Assembly (NCBI RefSeq): GCF_004136015.1
Contig: NZ_CP024866.1
Location: 4,457,587 to 4,521,586 of the forward strand
Reading direction: 5' to 3'
DNA length: 64,000 bases
DNA from: Pseudomonas sp. ACM7
GTDB lineage: Bacteria; Pseudomonadota; Gammaproteobacteria; Pseudomonadales; Pseudomonadaceae
Part shown: piece by piece, positions 8,457 to 17,145 of the stretch
Layout of the letters: every line of letters starts with the position of its first letter
Numbering within the stretch: position 1 is the first letter of the stretch
Made by a program: the position numbers and the translations under genes
The notes under the pieces: generated by a model
What the model saw: the letters and a program-made list of their open reading frames with translations, nothing else
The model's database searches: none
Told to the model about the DNA's origin: nothing

Positions 8457-9443
8457 ATGAACCTGACTGAACCCCGCGAGCTGGCGCCACTGCTTGAAGC
8501 CTTTCTGTTGGCCTCGGGAAAACCGCAATCGCTTGAACGCCTGTTCGAACTCTTCGAAGAGGGCGAGCGGCCGGAGCCGCCGGTCTTCAAGAAAGCCCTG
8601 ACGATTCTCGCCAAGTCCTGCGACGGCCGGGCCTTCGAGCTGAAGGAAGTGGCCTCCGGGTATCGCTTGCAGATCCGCGAAAAGTTCTCGCCGTGGGTAG
8701 GACGTTTGTGGGAAGAGCGGCCGCAGCGCTATTCCCGCGCCATGCTCGAAACCATAGCGCTGATCGCCTATCGTCAGCCGATCACCCGGGGCGAGATCGA
8801 AGACGTGCGGGGCGTGGCGGTCAACAGTCACATCGTCAAAACCTTGCTGGAGCGCGAGTGGATCCGCATCGTCGGCTACCGCGACGTGCCGGGTAAGCCG
8901 GCGATGTTTGCGACCACCAAGGCGTTTCTCGATCACTTCAATTTGAAAAACCTCGACGATTTGCCACCGCTGGCCGAATTGCGCGAGCTTGAGCCTGATC
9001 CGGTGCTCGATTTCGACGACGCGCCGGTGCCTGCCGGGTTGCAGGAACTGGCCGACGCCAGCGCCGAGCCGGAAGAGCCGAAGGAAGAAACCAGTTTCCA
9101 CACGTTGTTGCTGGAGCTGGACACCATGGAGGAAGGGCTCAAGACCGACTTCGACGATCTGTTGCGTGATGGCGAGGTGACCGAGACCGAAGAGATCCTG
9201 GATCAGCCCGAGCCCGAGCCCGAGCCTGAGACCGAAGTTGAACTTCAGGTCGAGTCCGAAGCCACAGTCGAAGAAGAGCAGGAAGATGATGTGCTTGGCG
9301 TTGCCGAGGCTCGCGAGAAACTCCTGGCCGCTGTCGCCGCTCTTGAACAACACAAGCCCGAGCCCGAGTTGAGCGACGAAGAAGCCGAAGCCCGAGCCCT
9401 GGCCGAAGCGATCGAAGCCGAACGCCGCGAGTTCGATGACTGA
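8457..9443 (+). CDS. scpB: Segregation and condensation protein B with long acidic tail
   Basis: The protein is 328 aa. Residues ~1-185 form the two ScpB winged-helix domains (LLEAFLLASGKPQSLERL; SRAMLETIALIAYRQPITRGEIE; GRPMF-like GKPAMFATTKAFLDHF). Residues ~190-328 are a low-complexity acidic extension with [13 protein letters not shown] and EEEQEDD runs, so the protein is much longer than the ~180-200 residues of many ScpB proteins. It forms the SMC-ScpAB complex with the upstream gene product. Confidence 0.95.
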   Translation: MNLTEPRELAPLLEAFLLASGKPQSLERLFELFEEGERPEPPVFKKALTILAKSCDGRAFELKEVASGYRLQIREKFSPWVGRLWEERPQRYSRAMLETIALIAYRQPITRGEIEDVRGVAVNSHIVKTLLEREWIRIVGYRDVPGKPAMFATTKAFLDHFNLKNLDDLPPLAELRELEPDPVLDFDDAPVPAGLQELADASAEPEEPKEETSFHTLLLELDTMEEGLKTDFDDLLRDGEVTETEEILDQPEPEPEPETEVELQVESEATVEEEQEDDVLGVAEAREKLLAAVAALEQHKPEPELSDEEAEARALAEAIEAERREFDD

Positions 9444-9471
9444 CCCAAATCCTGTGGGCAATGAAGATCCC

Positions 9472-9576
9472 TGTGGGAGCGGCGGTGCGACGATTCGATT
9501 TGCTCGCGAAGGCGTCGTGTCAATCAATGATGATGTCGACTGACACTCCCTCTTCGCGAGCAAGCCCGCTCCCACA
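9472..9576. repeat. REPIN with two different arms
   Basis: The outer ends are GTGGGAGCG and its complement CGCTCCCAC. The left arm carries the GGCGGTGCGACGATTCGA subtype before TTGCTCGCGAA, whereas the right arm is the GGGCTTGCTCGCGAA subtype. The two arms therefore match only at their outer and inner parts. It lies between scpB and the DUF1289 gene. Confidence 0.8.
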
Positions 9577-9602
9577 TTGAAATGTGTTCGCAGGAGTAAC
9601 TG

Positions 9603-9794
9603 ATGAGTTCAACAAAAGACCCCTGCATCAGCGTCTGCAAGTTCACCGACGACATCTGCCTCGGCTGCGGCCGCAGCAAACGCGAGATCAAGGCCTGGAA
9701 GAAACTCGACAAGGTCGATAAACGCACCGTCCTCGCCGAAGCCTCGCTGCGATTGATCAAACTCGGCGCCACCGGTCGGCGGAAATCCAGGTAA
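9603..9794 (+). CDS. DUF1289 domain small Cys-rich protein
   Basis: This 63-aa protein has the DUF1289 signature: PCISVCKFTDDICLGCGRSKREIKAW with four cysteines likely forming a small metal or Fe-S site. The tail is basic. The family is widespread in proteobacteria and has no assigned function. The start has AGGAG about 6 bases upstream. Confidence 0.88.
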   Translation: MSSTKDPCISVCKFTDDICLGCGRSKREIKAWKKLDKVDKRTVLAEASLRLIKLGATGRRKSR

Positions 9795-9949
9795 GTCGCC
9801 ATTGATCAGCTAGTCTCTGATGCGCGAACGCTCCCATGAGCGTATGATTCGCGACCCTTCGGCGATCCCTTCGCCCTAGACCCAGCTTTCAACTCTTCAG
9901 GTCCCTCACTTCAGAGCTGCCTGAACAGACCACACCGGGAGGTGCCCAG

Positions 9950-11248
9950 ATGAGTATCAACGACCAGAAAGACGACCAGGAAATCGGCCCAGCAGGCGAA
10001 AAACTGCAGAAAGTCCTCGCCCGTATCGGCGTCGGCTCGCGCCGTGACGTAGAAGCCTGGATCAGCCACGGCCGCATCAAGGTCAATGGCAAAGACGCCA
10101 CCCTCGGGCAGCGCGTCGACATGCACGACGCCATCACCATTGATGGCAAGGTGATCAAGCGCGAAGAAGCCGCCGAGTCGGTACGCCGCGTGATCATGTA
10201 CAACAAGCCGGACGGCGAAATCTGCACCCGCCTTGATCCGGAAGGCCGTCCGACCGTTTTCGACAAGATGCCGCGCCCGAAAGAAGGTCGCTGGATCAAC
10301 ATCGGTCGTCTGGACATCAACACCACCGGCCTGCTGATGTTCACCACCGACGGTGAGCTGGCCAACCGCCTGATGCACCCTTCCTACGAAATGGACCGTG
10401 AATACGCGGTACGTGTGCGTGGCGAAGTCGATGACGAGATGATCGAGCGTCTGAAAGCAGGCGTCGTCCTCGAAGACGGCCCGGCCAAGTTCACCGACAT
10501 CAAGCAGGCGCCAGGCGGAGAAGGTTTCAACCATTGGTATCACTGCGTGGTGATGGAAGGTCGCAACCGCGAAGTCCGTCGTCTGTGGGAATCCCAAGGC
10601 CTGGTGGTCAGCCGTCTGAAGCGCGTGCGTTTCGGCCCGGTGTTCCTCAACTCCGACCTGCCGATGGGCCGCTGGCGCGAAATGAGCCAGTACGAAGTCG
10701 ACATTCTGAGTGCCGAAGTTGGCCTGACGCCTGTGGCCATGCCGCAGATGAACGCCAAGAGCAAAGACAAGCTCGACCGCATGCAGCGTAAATCGTCGCG
10801 TCCAATGGGCAAGACCGAGCGCGTGCGTTCGTTGCGTCCAGCCATCGGTAACCAGACCGCTGCTACACCGCGTGACTCCCGTGAACCGCAAATCGAAGGC
10901 GAGCGCCCCGCCCGCAAGCCAGCAGCACCTCGTGCTGACGGCGAGCGCGGTCCACGCACTCCGCGTCCGGCCAACGGTCGCACTGAGCGTGGCGAAGGTC
11001 GTGGTGCGCCAAGCGGCGGTCGTAGCGATCGCGGTGCTCCAGCCGGTCGTGGCGAGTCTCGTGGTGAGTCGGGTCGCGGTACGCCGGTGGCAGACCGTCC
11101 TTCCGACACCAAGCGCCCGGCCAAGGCACCGGCGAAGAAGCGTCCAGGCATCGTTCTCGTCGACAAGGACGCTCCATCGGGCAAACGCCGTGGTGCGCCA
11201 GCCGGTTCGGGTCAGCGCCCGGGCTTCGGTCGTCGCAAGCCTGAGTAA
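9950..11248 (+). CDS. rluB: 23S rRNA pseudouridine(2605) synthase RluB
   Basis: The protein is 432 aa. An S4 RNA-binding domain occupies residues ~16-65 (EKLQKVLARIGVGSRRDVE). The RsuA-type catalytic domain follows, with Asp122 in the conserved GRLDINTTGLLMFTTDGE. The GRNREVRRLWE motif comes later. Known role: isomerises U2605 in 23S rRNA. From about residue 255 onward the protein is a long Arg/Gly/Pro/Ala-rich basic tail (repeated RGAPxGR-type units) that is likely disordered and may add RNA affinity (inference). An efficient intrinsic terminator follows. Confidence 0.93.
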   Translation: MSINDQKDDQEIGPAGEKLQKVLARIGVGSRRDVEAWISHGRIKVNGKDATLGQRVDMHDAITIDGKVIKREEAAESVRRVIMYNKPDGEICTRLDPEGRPTVFDKMPRPKEGRWINIGRLDINTTGLLMFTTDGELANRLMHPSYEMDREYAVRVRGEVDDEMIERLKAGVVLEDGPAKFTDIKQAPGGEGFNHWYHCVVMEGRNREVRRLWESQGLVVSRLKRVRFGPVFLNSDLPMGRWREMSQYEVDILSAEVGLTPVAMPQMNAKSKDKLDRMQRKSSRPMGKTERVRSLRPAIGNQTAATPRDSREPQIEGERPARKPAAPRADGERGPRTPRPANGRTERGEGRGAPSGGRSDRGAPAGRGESRGESGRGTPVADRPSDTKRPAKAPAKKRPGIVLVDKDAPSGKRRGAPAGSGQRPGFGRRKPE

Positions 11249-11265
11249 TCGGTAAGCGCAACATG

Positions 11266-11300
11266 AAAAACGCCAACCTTCGGGTTGGCGTTTTTTTTTT
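11266..11300 (+). terminator. Intrinsic terminator after rluB
   Basis: An 8-bp stem CGCCAACC/GGTTGGCG with a TTCG tetraloop is followed by ten T residues. Confidence 0.95.
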
Positions 11301-11324
11301 GGGGTGCAGTGTTTGTGAGTCAGC

Positions 11325-11424
11325 CATCGCGAGCAAGCTCGCTCCCACAGGTGACCGAGTTGGTCCAGAGAAATGCGGTTAAATGTGGGAGCGAGCTTGC
11401 TCCGGGCGGCGTTCCGACGATGGC
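11325..11424. repeat. REPIN-like inverted pair
   Basis: CATCGCGAGCAAGCTCGCTC at 11325 is mirrored by GAGCGAGCTTGCTC near 11390. The right arm continues with the alternative CGGGCGGCGTTCCGACGATGGCG sequence instead of GCGATGG, so the pair is mosaic. It separates rluB from the M29-like gene. Confidence 0.75.
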
Positions 11425-11452
11425 GTCAGCCTGATCACCGCAGAGTTTTGAG

Positions 11453-12418
11453 TTAAAAGACAAACCGCCCATCAAACACCGGCTCATCATCCAGCGCCAA
11501 CACGCCGCTGGAGAAGATCAGGTCCAGATGATGGCTACCCTTCGCGCCACCGCCCAACCCGAGATGCAGCCCGCAATGGCGCTCCTCGAACCCGGCATTG
11601 CGCGCATACAACGCTTTAACGCCTTCATTGGTGCCAATCCCCAGCTCCTCGATGCGCCGGTTGGATGGATTGGCCTCCAGGTACTTGTTGAAGTCATGTT
11701 CCAGCCCCGGCACCTCGGTGGCGATTTTGCTGATGGTCGAGTTTTCGATCCACAACTCTAGCGGCGACTCCAGCACCCCGTATTTGCGGGCAAATGGAAT
11801 GGTGCTGAGAAAAGTCCCCATGAACTTGACCCGGCCGTTAATGGCTTCGCTGTGCGTGGCAATTTCACCGGGCGCCAGATCGAAGTTGCCGACACCGTTG
11901 ATGTCGGTCCACTTCTTGATACTGCTCAACGGTGTTTCGAACCACGAGCCGTGATCATCTTTGAAACTTAACGTAGTGGCATGGGACATGCGCTGGATCA
12001 AGTGGCTGTTCAACCCGGCAATGCGCTGCGGGGTGACACTGAACGTGTCGTAGAAGTAATCGCCGTAATCCTTGAACAGCAGCGACTTCTTCCAGTTCTC
12101 GGCCATGACGCCTTGCAGCGCGCGGACAAATACCGGGCCGTCGGGGCGTGGGTTGGGCAGGGTGGAAGAGTCGTAGAAAAAAATGTACAGATTGCTGTCG
12201 GCAATCGCCTGGGCCAGCAACTCCGTGGGTTCCAGATCCAGTCGCATTGCGCTGAAACTGAAGCGTGGGCTGGCACCGGCCTGTTCGGCGATGGCGCCCG
12301 TCAGTGCCTGGTAATCAGCCGTGTGGCCGAGCAAGACCTTCGCCGGGTTGATGCCGGCAAGGGCAGGGTGATGTTCGAGGTAATAAAGGAAATGCGAAAT
12401 GGCGCGTTGCTTATCCAT
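11453..12418 (-). CDS. M29 aminopeptidase / NicX-like metalloenzyme, partner of a small peptide gene
   Basis: The protein is 321 aa from the ATG at 12418, which has AGGGAGGA upstream. The second half matches the M29 aminopeptidase T / 2,5-dihydroxypyridine dioxygenase fold: APGEIATHSEAINGRV (~182-197), EELGIGTNEGV (Glu257/258), HCGLHLGLGGG (His281, His285) and SHHLDLIFSSG (His296/297, Asp299). These residues correspond to the E, H and H-x-D metal ligands of that fold. The N-terminal half is less conserved. It is the distal gene of a two-gene unit whose first gene encodes a 45-aa peptide. A role in trimming or modifying that peptide is an inference. A plain leucyl aminopeptidase is the alternative. 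Confidence 0.7.
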   Translation of the reverse strand: MDKQRAISHFLYYLEHHPALAGINPAKVLLGHTADYQALTGAIAEQAGASPRFSFSAMRLDLEPTELLAQAIADSNLYIFFYDSSTLPNPRPDGPVFVRALQGVMAENWKKSLLFKDYGDYFYDTFSVTPQRIAGLNSHLIQRMSHATTLSFKDDHGSWFETPLSSIKKWTDINGVGNFDLAPGEIATHSEAINGRVKFMGTFLSTIPFARKYGVLESPLELWIENSTISKIATEVPGLEHDFNKYLEANPSNRRIEELGIGTNEGVKALYARNAGFEERHCGLHLGLGGGAKGSHHLDLIFSSGVLALDDEPVFDGRFVF

Positions 12419-12441
12419 GTAGTCCTCCCTGACAAACCGAG

Positions 12442-12479
12442 AAAAAGTGGCAGGCACAACCGGCCGGATCGTGCCTGCC
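12442..12479 (-). terminator. Intrinsic terminator/attenuator between the peptide gene and the M29-like gene
   Basis: On the minus strand a perfect 9-bp stem GGCAGGCAC/GTGCCTGCC with a 13-base loop is followed by ACTTTTT. It lies in the 69-base gap between the peptide stop and the M29-like start. The short T-run suggests partial termination, giving more transcript of the peptide than of the enzyme. Confidence 0.75.
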
Positions 12480-12487
12480 GGGATGTC

Positions 12488-12625
12488 TTACAGAGGCCAC
12501 ATCGCCGTGCCGAACGGAACAATCGCGTCGGCTTGCATCATTTCAACGGCGGCTTCATGGGTCGGTGCTTCAAACCAATCGTCCAGTTGCAGTTCAGTTT
12601 CCAAGTCTTTTTCCATAGCTTGCAT
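12488..12625 (-). CDS. 45-residue precursor-like peptide
   Basis: This short frame has a textbook start: AGGAG, 7 bases, then ATG at 12625. The peptide begins MQAMEKDLETELQLDDWFEA, is acidic in its first ~30 residues, and ends in a hydrophobic uncharged segment IVPFGTAMWPL. There is no signal peptide and no cysteine. An acidic helical leader followed by a short hydrophobic C-terminal core is the layout of ribosomal peptide precursors. It is preceded by an AT-rich region and a 5'-leader hairpin (ACTTGCC/GGCAAGT at 12660-12687), and followed by a terminator-like hairpin and the M29-like gene. I do not recognise it as a known family. It could instead be a small regulatory protein. Confidence 0.6.
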   Translation of the reverse strand: MQAMEKDLETELQLDDWFEAPTHEAAVEMMQADAIVPFGTAMWPL

Positions 12626-13082
12626 GGTGAATCTCCTAGATGACTTTTGAGTAAGAACAACTTGCCTGTCGATGCGTCTCGGCAAGTCGCTGAAACGTAG
12701 TTCAGAGGTTTTTAAATTGCAAAAAAATAATCAAATAAGATTTGTTTGAACTTTTTATTCTGTTTTTCATTAAGCAATTTGTTAATAAAAAACAAAAAAC
12801 TAAACCGACCTTTCTCTGAGGAAACGTCCTACCGTCAATTTGCAGTCAGCCCACAGTCAAATCTGATTCGGCAAATTTACGTTACGCCATGTAAAGAAAT
12901 GCTGACGAAATAAAGCCTCAAAGCCCTTGGTTTGACGCTTGCGAAAGGGATGTAAGGAAAACCTTCCGCCTAATGGCCAATTAACCTTTCCGCAGGGCTC
13001 TGGCCCGCTTGTTTCAGGCTCGGTTGAAGGGTGAGATGCGCCCCATGCCTGTCGTGCAGGTGCATAACAAGAAGGAGGCGCA

Positions 13083-13229
13083 ATGTACGCCATGACTCAT
13101 ATCCATCTCTCCCCGTGGAGCGATTTTTCCGTCGCTCTCGTCAATGACCGGCAAAGGTCTGACTCTATTTTTGCAGCCGCTCGAGACCCTCGAGGCGGAC
13201 ACAGGCAATCCCGGCAAACGACACGCTGA
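13083..13229 (+). CDS. Possible 48-aa leader ORF
   Basis: An ATG at 13083 is preceded by a strong AAGGAGG at optimal spacing. The frame begins MYAMTHIHLSPWSDFSVAL and ends in a basic Arg/Gln-rich tail at a TGA. No family is recognised. It may be a leader peptide or a chance ORF with a good Shine-Dalgarno sequence. Confidence 0.3.
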   Translation: MYAMTHIHLSPWSDFSVALVNDRQRSDSIFAAARDPRGGHRQSRQTTR

Positions 13230-13397
13230 TCCAGTGGTGTCTGGCAGCAGGGGGTTACAGGTGTACAATGCGCCGCGTTTTAACTGTGACCTCCTGCGCA
13301 TCTGCGCAAACCTCAAGGCTATCCGCCTTGTTCACTCCGCTGCGCCACAAGCGTGTCGGGTTCGATTTCGTCACAGATAAAAACAAACAGGTGACGC

Positions 13398-13460
13398 ATG
13401 ACCGTTGTAAAAACGCTGAACTCCTTTTGCCTTCGCTGGGGTTTGATCGGCGCTGCTTGA
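13398..13460 (+). CDS. Possible 20-aa leader peptide upstream of aroP
   Basis: The frame MTVVKTLNSFCLRWGLIGAA follows an AGGTGA ribosome-binding site and ends 60 bases before the aroP start. It contains one Phe and one Trp, but no run of aromatic codons, and I see no anti-terminator pair after it. Confidence 0.3.
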   Translation: MTVVKTLNSFCLRWGLIGAA

Positions 13461-13520
13461 AGTCGCAACCGAGCAGCAACGTCTAACGAACATCATCAAA
13501 CCTTGCGTGAGACCCTTTTC

Positions 13521-14936
13521 ATGAGTGGACAAAACTCGCATTCAGGCGAGCTGAAACGCGGCCTGAAAAATCGCCATATTCAACTGATTGCCCTCGGTGG
13601 CGCGATTGGTACCGGGCTGTTCCTCGGCTCGGCCGGCGTACTAAAATCCGCCGGCCCGTCGATGATCCTCGGCTACGCCATCTGCGGCTTCATTGCTTTC
13701 ATGATCATGCGCCAACTCGGCGAAATGATCGTCGAAGAGCCAGTCGCCGGTTCTTTCAGCCACTTCGCCCATAAATACTGGGGCGGTTTCGCCGGCTTCC
13801 TGTCGGGCTGGAACTGCTGGATTCTGTACATTCTGGTGGGCATGTCGGAGCTGACTGCGGTCGGCAAGTACATCCACTACTGGGCGCCGGACATCCCGAC
13901 CTGGGTTTCGGCAGCCGGGTTCTTCGTCCTGATCAATCTGATCAACCTGGCCAACGTTAAAGTGTTCGGTGAGGCCGAGTTCTGGTTCGCGATCATCAAG
14001 GTCGTGGCCATCGTCGGCATGATTGCGCTCGGTAGCTACCTGCTGGTCAGCGGCAACGGCGGCCCGCAAGCGTCGGTGACCAACCTGTGGGCCCACGGCG
14101 GCTTCTTCCCGAACGGCGTCAGCGGCCTGGTGATGGCCATGGCGATCATCATGTTCTCCTTCGGCGGCCTGGAAATGCTCGGTTTCACCGCAGCGGAAGC
14201 CGACAAGCCGAAAACCGTGATCCCGAAAGCCATCAACCAGGTGATCTACCGGATCTTGATTTTCTACATCGGTGCGTTGGTTATCCTGCTTTCGCTGACA
14301 CCATGGGACAGCCTGTTGGCAACCCTGAATGCGTCGGGTGATTCCTACAGTGGCAGCCCGTTCGTGCAAGTATTTTCAATGCTCGGCAGTAACACCGCTG
14401 CGCACATCCTCAACTTTGTGGTCCTGACCGCGGCATTGTCGGTGTACAACAGCGGCACCTACTGCAACAGCCGCATGCTGCTGGGCATGGCCGAGCAGGG
14501 CGATGCGCCGAAAGCCTTGTCGAAAATCGACAAGCGCGGCGTGCCGGTGCGTTCGATCCTTGCGTCGGCGGCGGTGACGTTGATCGCCGTGTTGCTGAAC
14601 TACCTGATCCCGCAAAACGCGCTGGAACTGTTGATGTCGCTGGTGGTTGCCACCCTGGTGATCAACTGGGCGATGATCAGCTTCTCGCACTTCAAGTTCC
14701 GCCAGCACATGAACAAAACCAAGCAGACGCCGCTGTTCAAGGCCTTGTGGTACCCGTACGGGAACTACATCTGCCTGGCGTTCGTGGTGTTCATTCTGGG
14801 CGTAATGCTGCTGATTCCGGGGATTCAGATCTCGGTGTATGCGATTCCAGTGTGGGTCGCGTTCATGTGGATTTGCTACGGCATCAAGAATAAGCGTCGT
14901 GACCGGCATGCGTTGCACGCGGCAAACGCGAAGTAA
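13521..14936 (+). CDS. aroP: AroP-type aromatic amino acid permease (APC superfamily)
   Basis: The protein is 471 aa from the ATG at 13521, with about 12 hydrophobic helices. It aligns closely with E. coli AroP through its length. Examples are LKRGLKNRHIQLIALGGAIG at the start, EEPVAGSFSHFAHKYWG, WVSAAGFFVLINLINLANVK, and VLTAALSVYNSGTYCNSRML. Expected role: proton-coupled uptake of Phe, Tyr and Trp across the inner membrane. The location 3 kb from phhABC, which catabolises phenylalanine, fits this. Other APC permeases such as PheP are close relatives, so the exact substrate is not certain. A TTG at 13503 is an alternative start but is less likely. Confidence 0.85.
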   Translation: MSGQNSHSGELKRGLKNRHIQLIALGGAIGTGLFLGSAGVLKSAGPSMILGYAICGFIAFMIMRQLGEMIVEEPVAGSFSHFAHKYWGGFAGFLSGWNCWILYILVGMSELTAVGKYIHYWAPDIPTWVSAAGFFVLINLINLANVKVFGEAEFWFAIIKVVAIVGMIALGSYLLVSGNGGPQASVTNLWAHGGFFPNGVSGLVMAMAIIMFSFGGLEMLGFTAAEADKPKTVIPKAINQVIYRILIFYIGALVILLSLTPWDSLLATLNASGDSYSGSPFVQVFSMLGSNTAAHILNFVVLTAALSVYNSGTYCNSRMLLGMAEQGDAPKALSKIDKRGVPVRSILASAAVTLIAVLLNYLIPQNALELLMSLVVATLVINWAMISFSHFKFRQHMNKTKQTPLFKALWYPYGNYICLAFVVFILGVMLLIPGIQISVYAIPVWVAFMWICYGIKNKRRDRHALHAANAK

Positions 14937-14956
14937 GCGCAGCACGCAGAAACAAC

Positions 14957-14983
14957 AAACCCGGCCAATGTGCCGGGTTTTTT
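14957..14983 (+). terminator. Intrinsic terminator after aroP
   Basis: A 9-bp stem AAACCCGGC/GCCGGGTTT with a 6-base loop is followed by further T residues. Confidence 0.92.
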
Positions 14984-15020
14984 GTGCGCGCTGCAAAACC
15001 TGTGAACTTGCGCTGATCCC

Positions 15021-15110
15021 TGTGGGAGCGGGCTTGCTCGCGAAAGCGGTGGATCAGTCAGCATAAATATTGCCTGTCCCACCGCTTTCGCGAGCAAGCC
15101 CGCTCCCACA
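15021..15110. repeat. REPIN
   Basis: TGTGGGAGCGGGCTTGCTCG at 15021 and its inverted copy ending at 15110 flank a central spacer. It lies between aroP and arfB. Confidence 0.9.
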
Positions 15111-15172
15111 AGGGACGCGTTACGCCGATCCAATCGCGGTATCCTGCGTGTTCTGAATACGGACGCTTTTCC

Positions 15173-15586
15173 ATGCTGGTGATTTCCAACAACGTGCATC
15201 TGCCGGATGCCGAGATCGAGTTGACCGCCATCCGTGCCCAGGGCGCTGGTGGGCAGAACGTCAACAAGGTCTCCAGCGCGGTGCACCTGCGTTTCGACAT
15301 TCCGGCCTCGTCCTTGCCCGAGTTCTACAAGGAACGGCTGCTGGCGCTGCGCGACAGTCGCATCACCAGCGAAGGGGTGTTGATCATCAAGGCCCAGCAA
15401 TACCGCACGCAGGAAGCCAATCGTGCGGATGCGCTGGAACGGCTGACCGAGTTGATCCTCAGTGCCACCAAGGTCGAAAAGAAACGTCGTCCGACCAAGC
15501 CGACCCTCGGTTCGAAGAAGCGTCGGCTCGAATCCAAGACCAAGCGCGGCAGCATCAAGGCTGGACGCGGTAAGGTCGACTTTTAA
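15173..15586 (+). CDS. arfB: Alternative ribosome-rescue factor B / peptidyl-tRNA hydrolase (YaeJ)
   Basis: The protein is 137 aa. The release-factor GGQ motif is at residues 26-28 ([23 protein letters not shown]). The C-terminal tail is long and basic ([25 protein letters not shown]), as needed to enter the empty mRNA channel. Known role: hydrolyses peptidyl-tRNA on stalled ribosomes. Its 3' end overlaps the convergent MFS gene by 4 bases. Confidence 0.95.
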   Translation: MLVISNNVHLPDAEIELTAIRAQGAGGQNVNKVSSAVHLRFDIPASSLPEFYKERLLALRDSRITSEGVLIIKAQQYRTQEANRADALERLTELILSATKVEKKRRPTKPTLGSKKRRLESKTKRGSIKAGRGKVDF

Positions 15587-16782
15587 CGCGCGTCTCTTTC
15601 TTCGCGATACTTTGGCGCTTGCCGGTACAGATAAACGCTAAGCATCAACCCGCTTAAAGCGGCGAGGGCGGCGAACAGGAAGATCGAGGCAAAGCCAAAG
15701 CCTGCTGCAACGGCACCCGCCACTGGCCCGGTGATCCCCAGCGACAAATCGATAAACAACGAATAAGCCCCGACTGCCGCACCACGGCTGGACGCCGGCA
15801 CCAGGTTGACCGCTTCCACCCCCAGCGCGGGGAACACCAGCGAGAAGCCGAACCCGCTCAGCGCCGCACCGGCCAATGCCCAATGAGCGTCCGGCGCCAG
15901 CCATAGCAGCAGCAACCCAAGCGTTTCCACCGACAGGCAGGCAATCGCTACGCGAAAGCCGCCGAGGCGGTTGATCAGGTTGCCGAACAGCAGCCGCGCA
16001 CCAATAAAACTGGCACCGAACAAGCTCAAGCACAGCACCGCATTGGACCAATGCTGAGTCGCGTAATAGAGGGTGATGAAGGTGGCGATGGTGCCAAAGC
16101 CGATGGAACCCAGCGCCAGACCGCACCCATGTGGCAGCACTCGCCCCAGCACATGCATGAACGGCAAGCGTTCACCGACAACGATTGGCGCGGCGGTTTT
16201 CGGCCAGGCCAGCACGAGGCCGAGGACGGCCAGCAGCACGATGCTCACGCCCATGCTCCACAAACCCAATTCACCGACCAGCCACACCCCCAGCGGGGCG
16301 CCAATGGCGATGGCGCCATAGCTGGCGATGCCGTTCCAAGAGATGACTTTGGCGGTGTTGGCCGCACCGACCCGGCCAATGCCCCAGCCGATCGAACCCG
16401 AACCCACCAGGCTTTCCGCGCTGCCAAGCACTAATCGGCCGATCAACAGGCTGATCAGGCTGAGCATCGGCAGGCTCTGGGTCCAGGCCGAAATCAGCAT
16501 GAACACTCCACTCAAACCGCAGCCGGCGAGGCCGTACATTACGGCGAGTTTGCTGCCCTTGTTGTCGATGATTTTCCCGGCATAAGGACGGCTGAGCAGG
16601 GTGGCCAGGTATTGCACGCTGATCACCAGGCCGGCGATTACGGCGCCGAAGCCCAGATCGCTGTGGACGTAGCCCGGCAACACGGCCAGGGGAATGCCGA
16701 TATTCAGGTAGCCGATGAAGGTGAACAGGACGATGGAAACGACTTGCAGCGTGACCGCCAGGGGGCGCTGGTTTTCAGACAT
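15583..16782 (-). CDS. MFS transporter (YfcJ/YhhS-like)
   Basis: The protein is 399 aa with 12 predicted membrane helices and the MFS loop signature [15 protein letters not shown] at about residues 64-78. The N-terminus ([28 protein letters not shown]) resembles the YfcJ/YhhS group of uncharacterised exporters. Substrate is unknown. The gene is convergent with arfB. Confidence 0.83.
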   Translation of the reverse strand: MSENQRPLAVTLQVVSIVLFTFIGYLNIGIPLAVLPGYVHSDLGFGAVIAGLVISVQYLATLLSRPYAGKIIDNKGSKLAVMYGLAGCGLSGVFMLISAWTQSLPMLSLISLLIGRLVLGSAESLVGSGSIGWGIGRVGAANTAKVISWNGIASYGAIAIGAPLGVWLVGELGLWSMGVSIVLLAVLGLVLAWPKTAAPIVVGERLPFMHVLGRVLPHGCGLALGSIGFGTIATFITLYYATQHWSNAVLCLSLFGASFIGARLLFGNLINRLGGFRVAIACLSVETLGLLLLWLAPDAHWALAGAALSGFGFSLVFPALGVEAVNLVPASSRGAAVGAYSLFIDLSLGITGPVAGAVAAGFGFASIFLFAALAALSGLMLSVYLYRQAPKYREERDAR

Positions 16783-16887
16783 GGGTAAAGATCCACGGGG
16801 AAGCAGGATAGATAGGCTGCTTATGATAGCGGCGCGAGCGGCTACTGGTCGTGAAAAAAGTAAAACTATTTGCCGGGCGGGGATGAA

Positions 16888-17070
16888 TCAGGGCTTTGCG
16901 GGGGCAACCAGTTGTGTCGTGACCAGGGCGGCCAGGGCGTTTTCTTCGCTACCGAAACGGGCGAGCAGCGCGGCTTGTTTCTCGGGGGAAAGGCGATTCC
17001 AGATCTCGATCATCTTCTCGGCGGTGCCGATCAGGACGCTGGCTTGGGTTTCGCTAAAGTCATCGGTCAT
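16888..17070 (-). CDS. Small helical hypothetical protein (60 aa)
   Basis: The product begins MTDDFSETQASVLIGTAEKM and continues with IEIWNRLSPEKQAALLARFG. It is mostly helical and acidic at the N-terminus, with no signal peptide. An in-frame TTG at 17082 is an alternative start. I recognise no functional family. Codon use matches its neighbours, which supports a real gene. Confidence 0.6.
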   Translation of the reverse strand: MTDDFSETQASVLIGTAEKMIEIWNRLSPEKQAALLARFGSEENALAALVTTQLVAPAKP

Positions 17071-17145
17071 GGTGGGGCTCAAGGGTTCAGGCGGTGTGGA
17101 AAGCGCATGTTAGCGCTTTCCACACGGTCTGGCATTGCAGGTGAA

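Larger units (their letters stand above)
12626..13520. other. Gene-poor 0.9-kb region upstream of aroP and of the peptide gene
   Basis: The left part (12700-12800) is markedly AT-rich, with TTTTTAAATTGCAAAAAAAT-like runs, and probably holds the leftward promoter for the peptide/M29 unit. The right part is normal in GC and holds two short ORFs with ribosome-binding sites (13083 and 13398), a GAGCGA/TCGCTC hairpin near 13118-13137, and a TACAAT -10-like hexamer at 13263. Longer frames here have no recognisable product. Confidence 0.55.
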
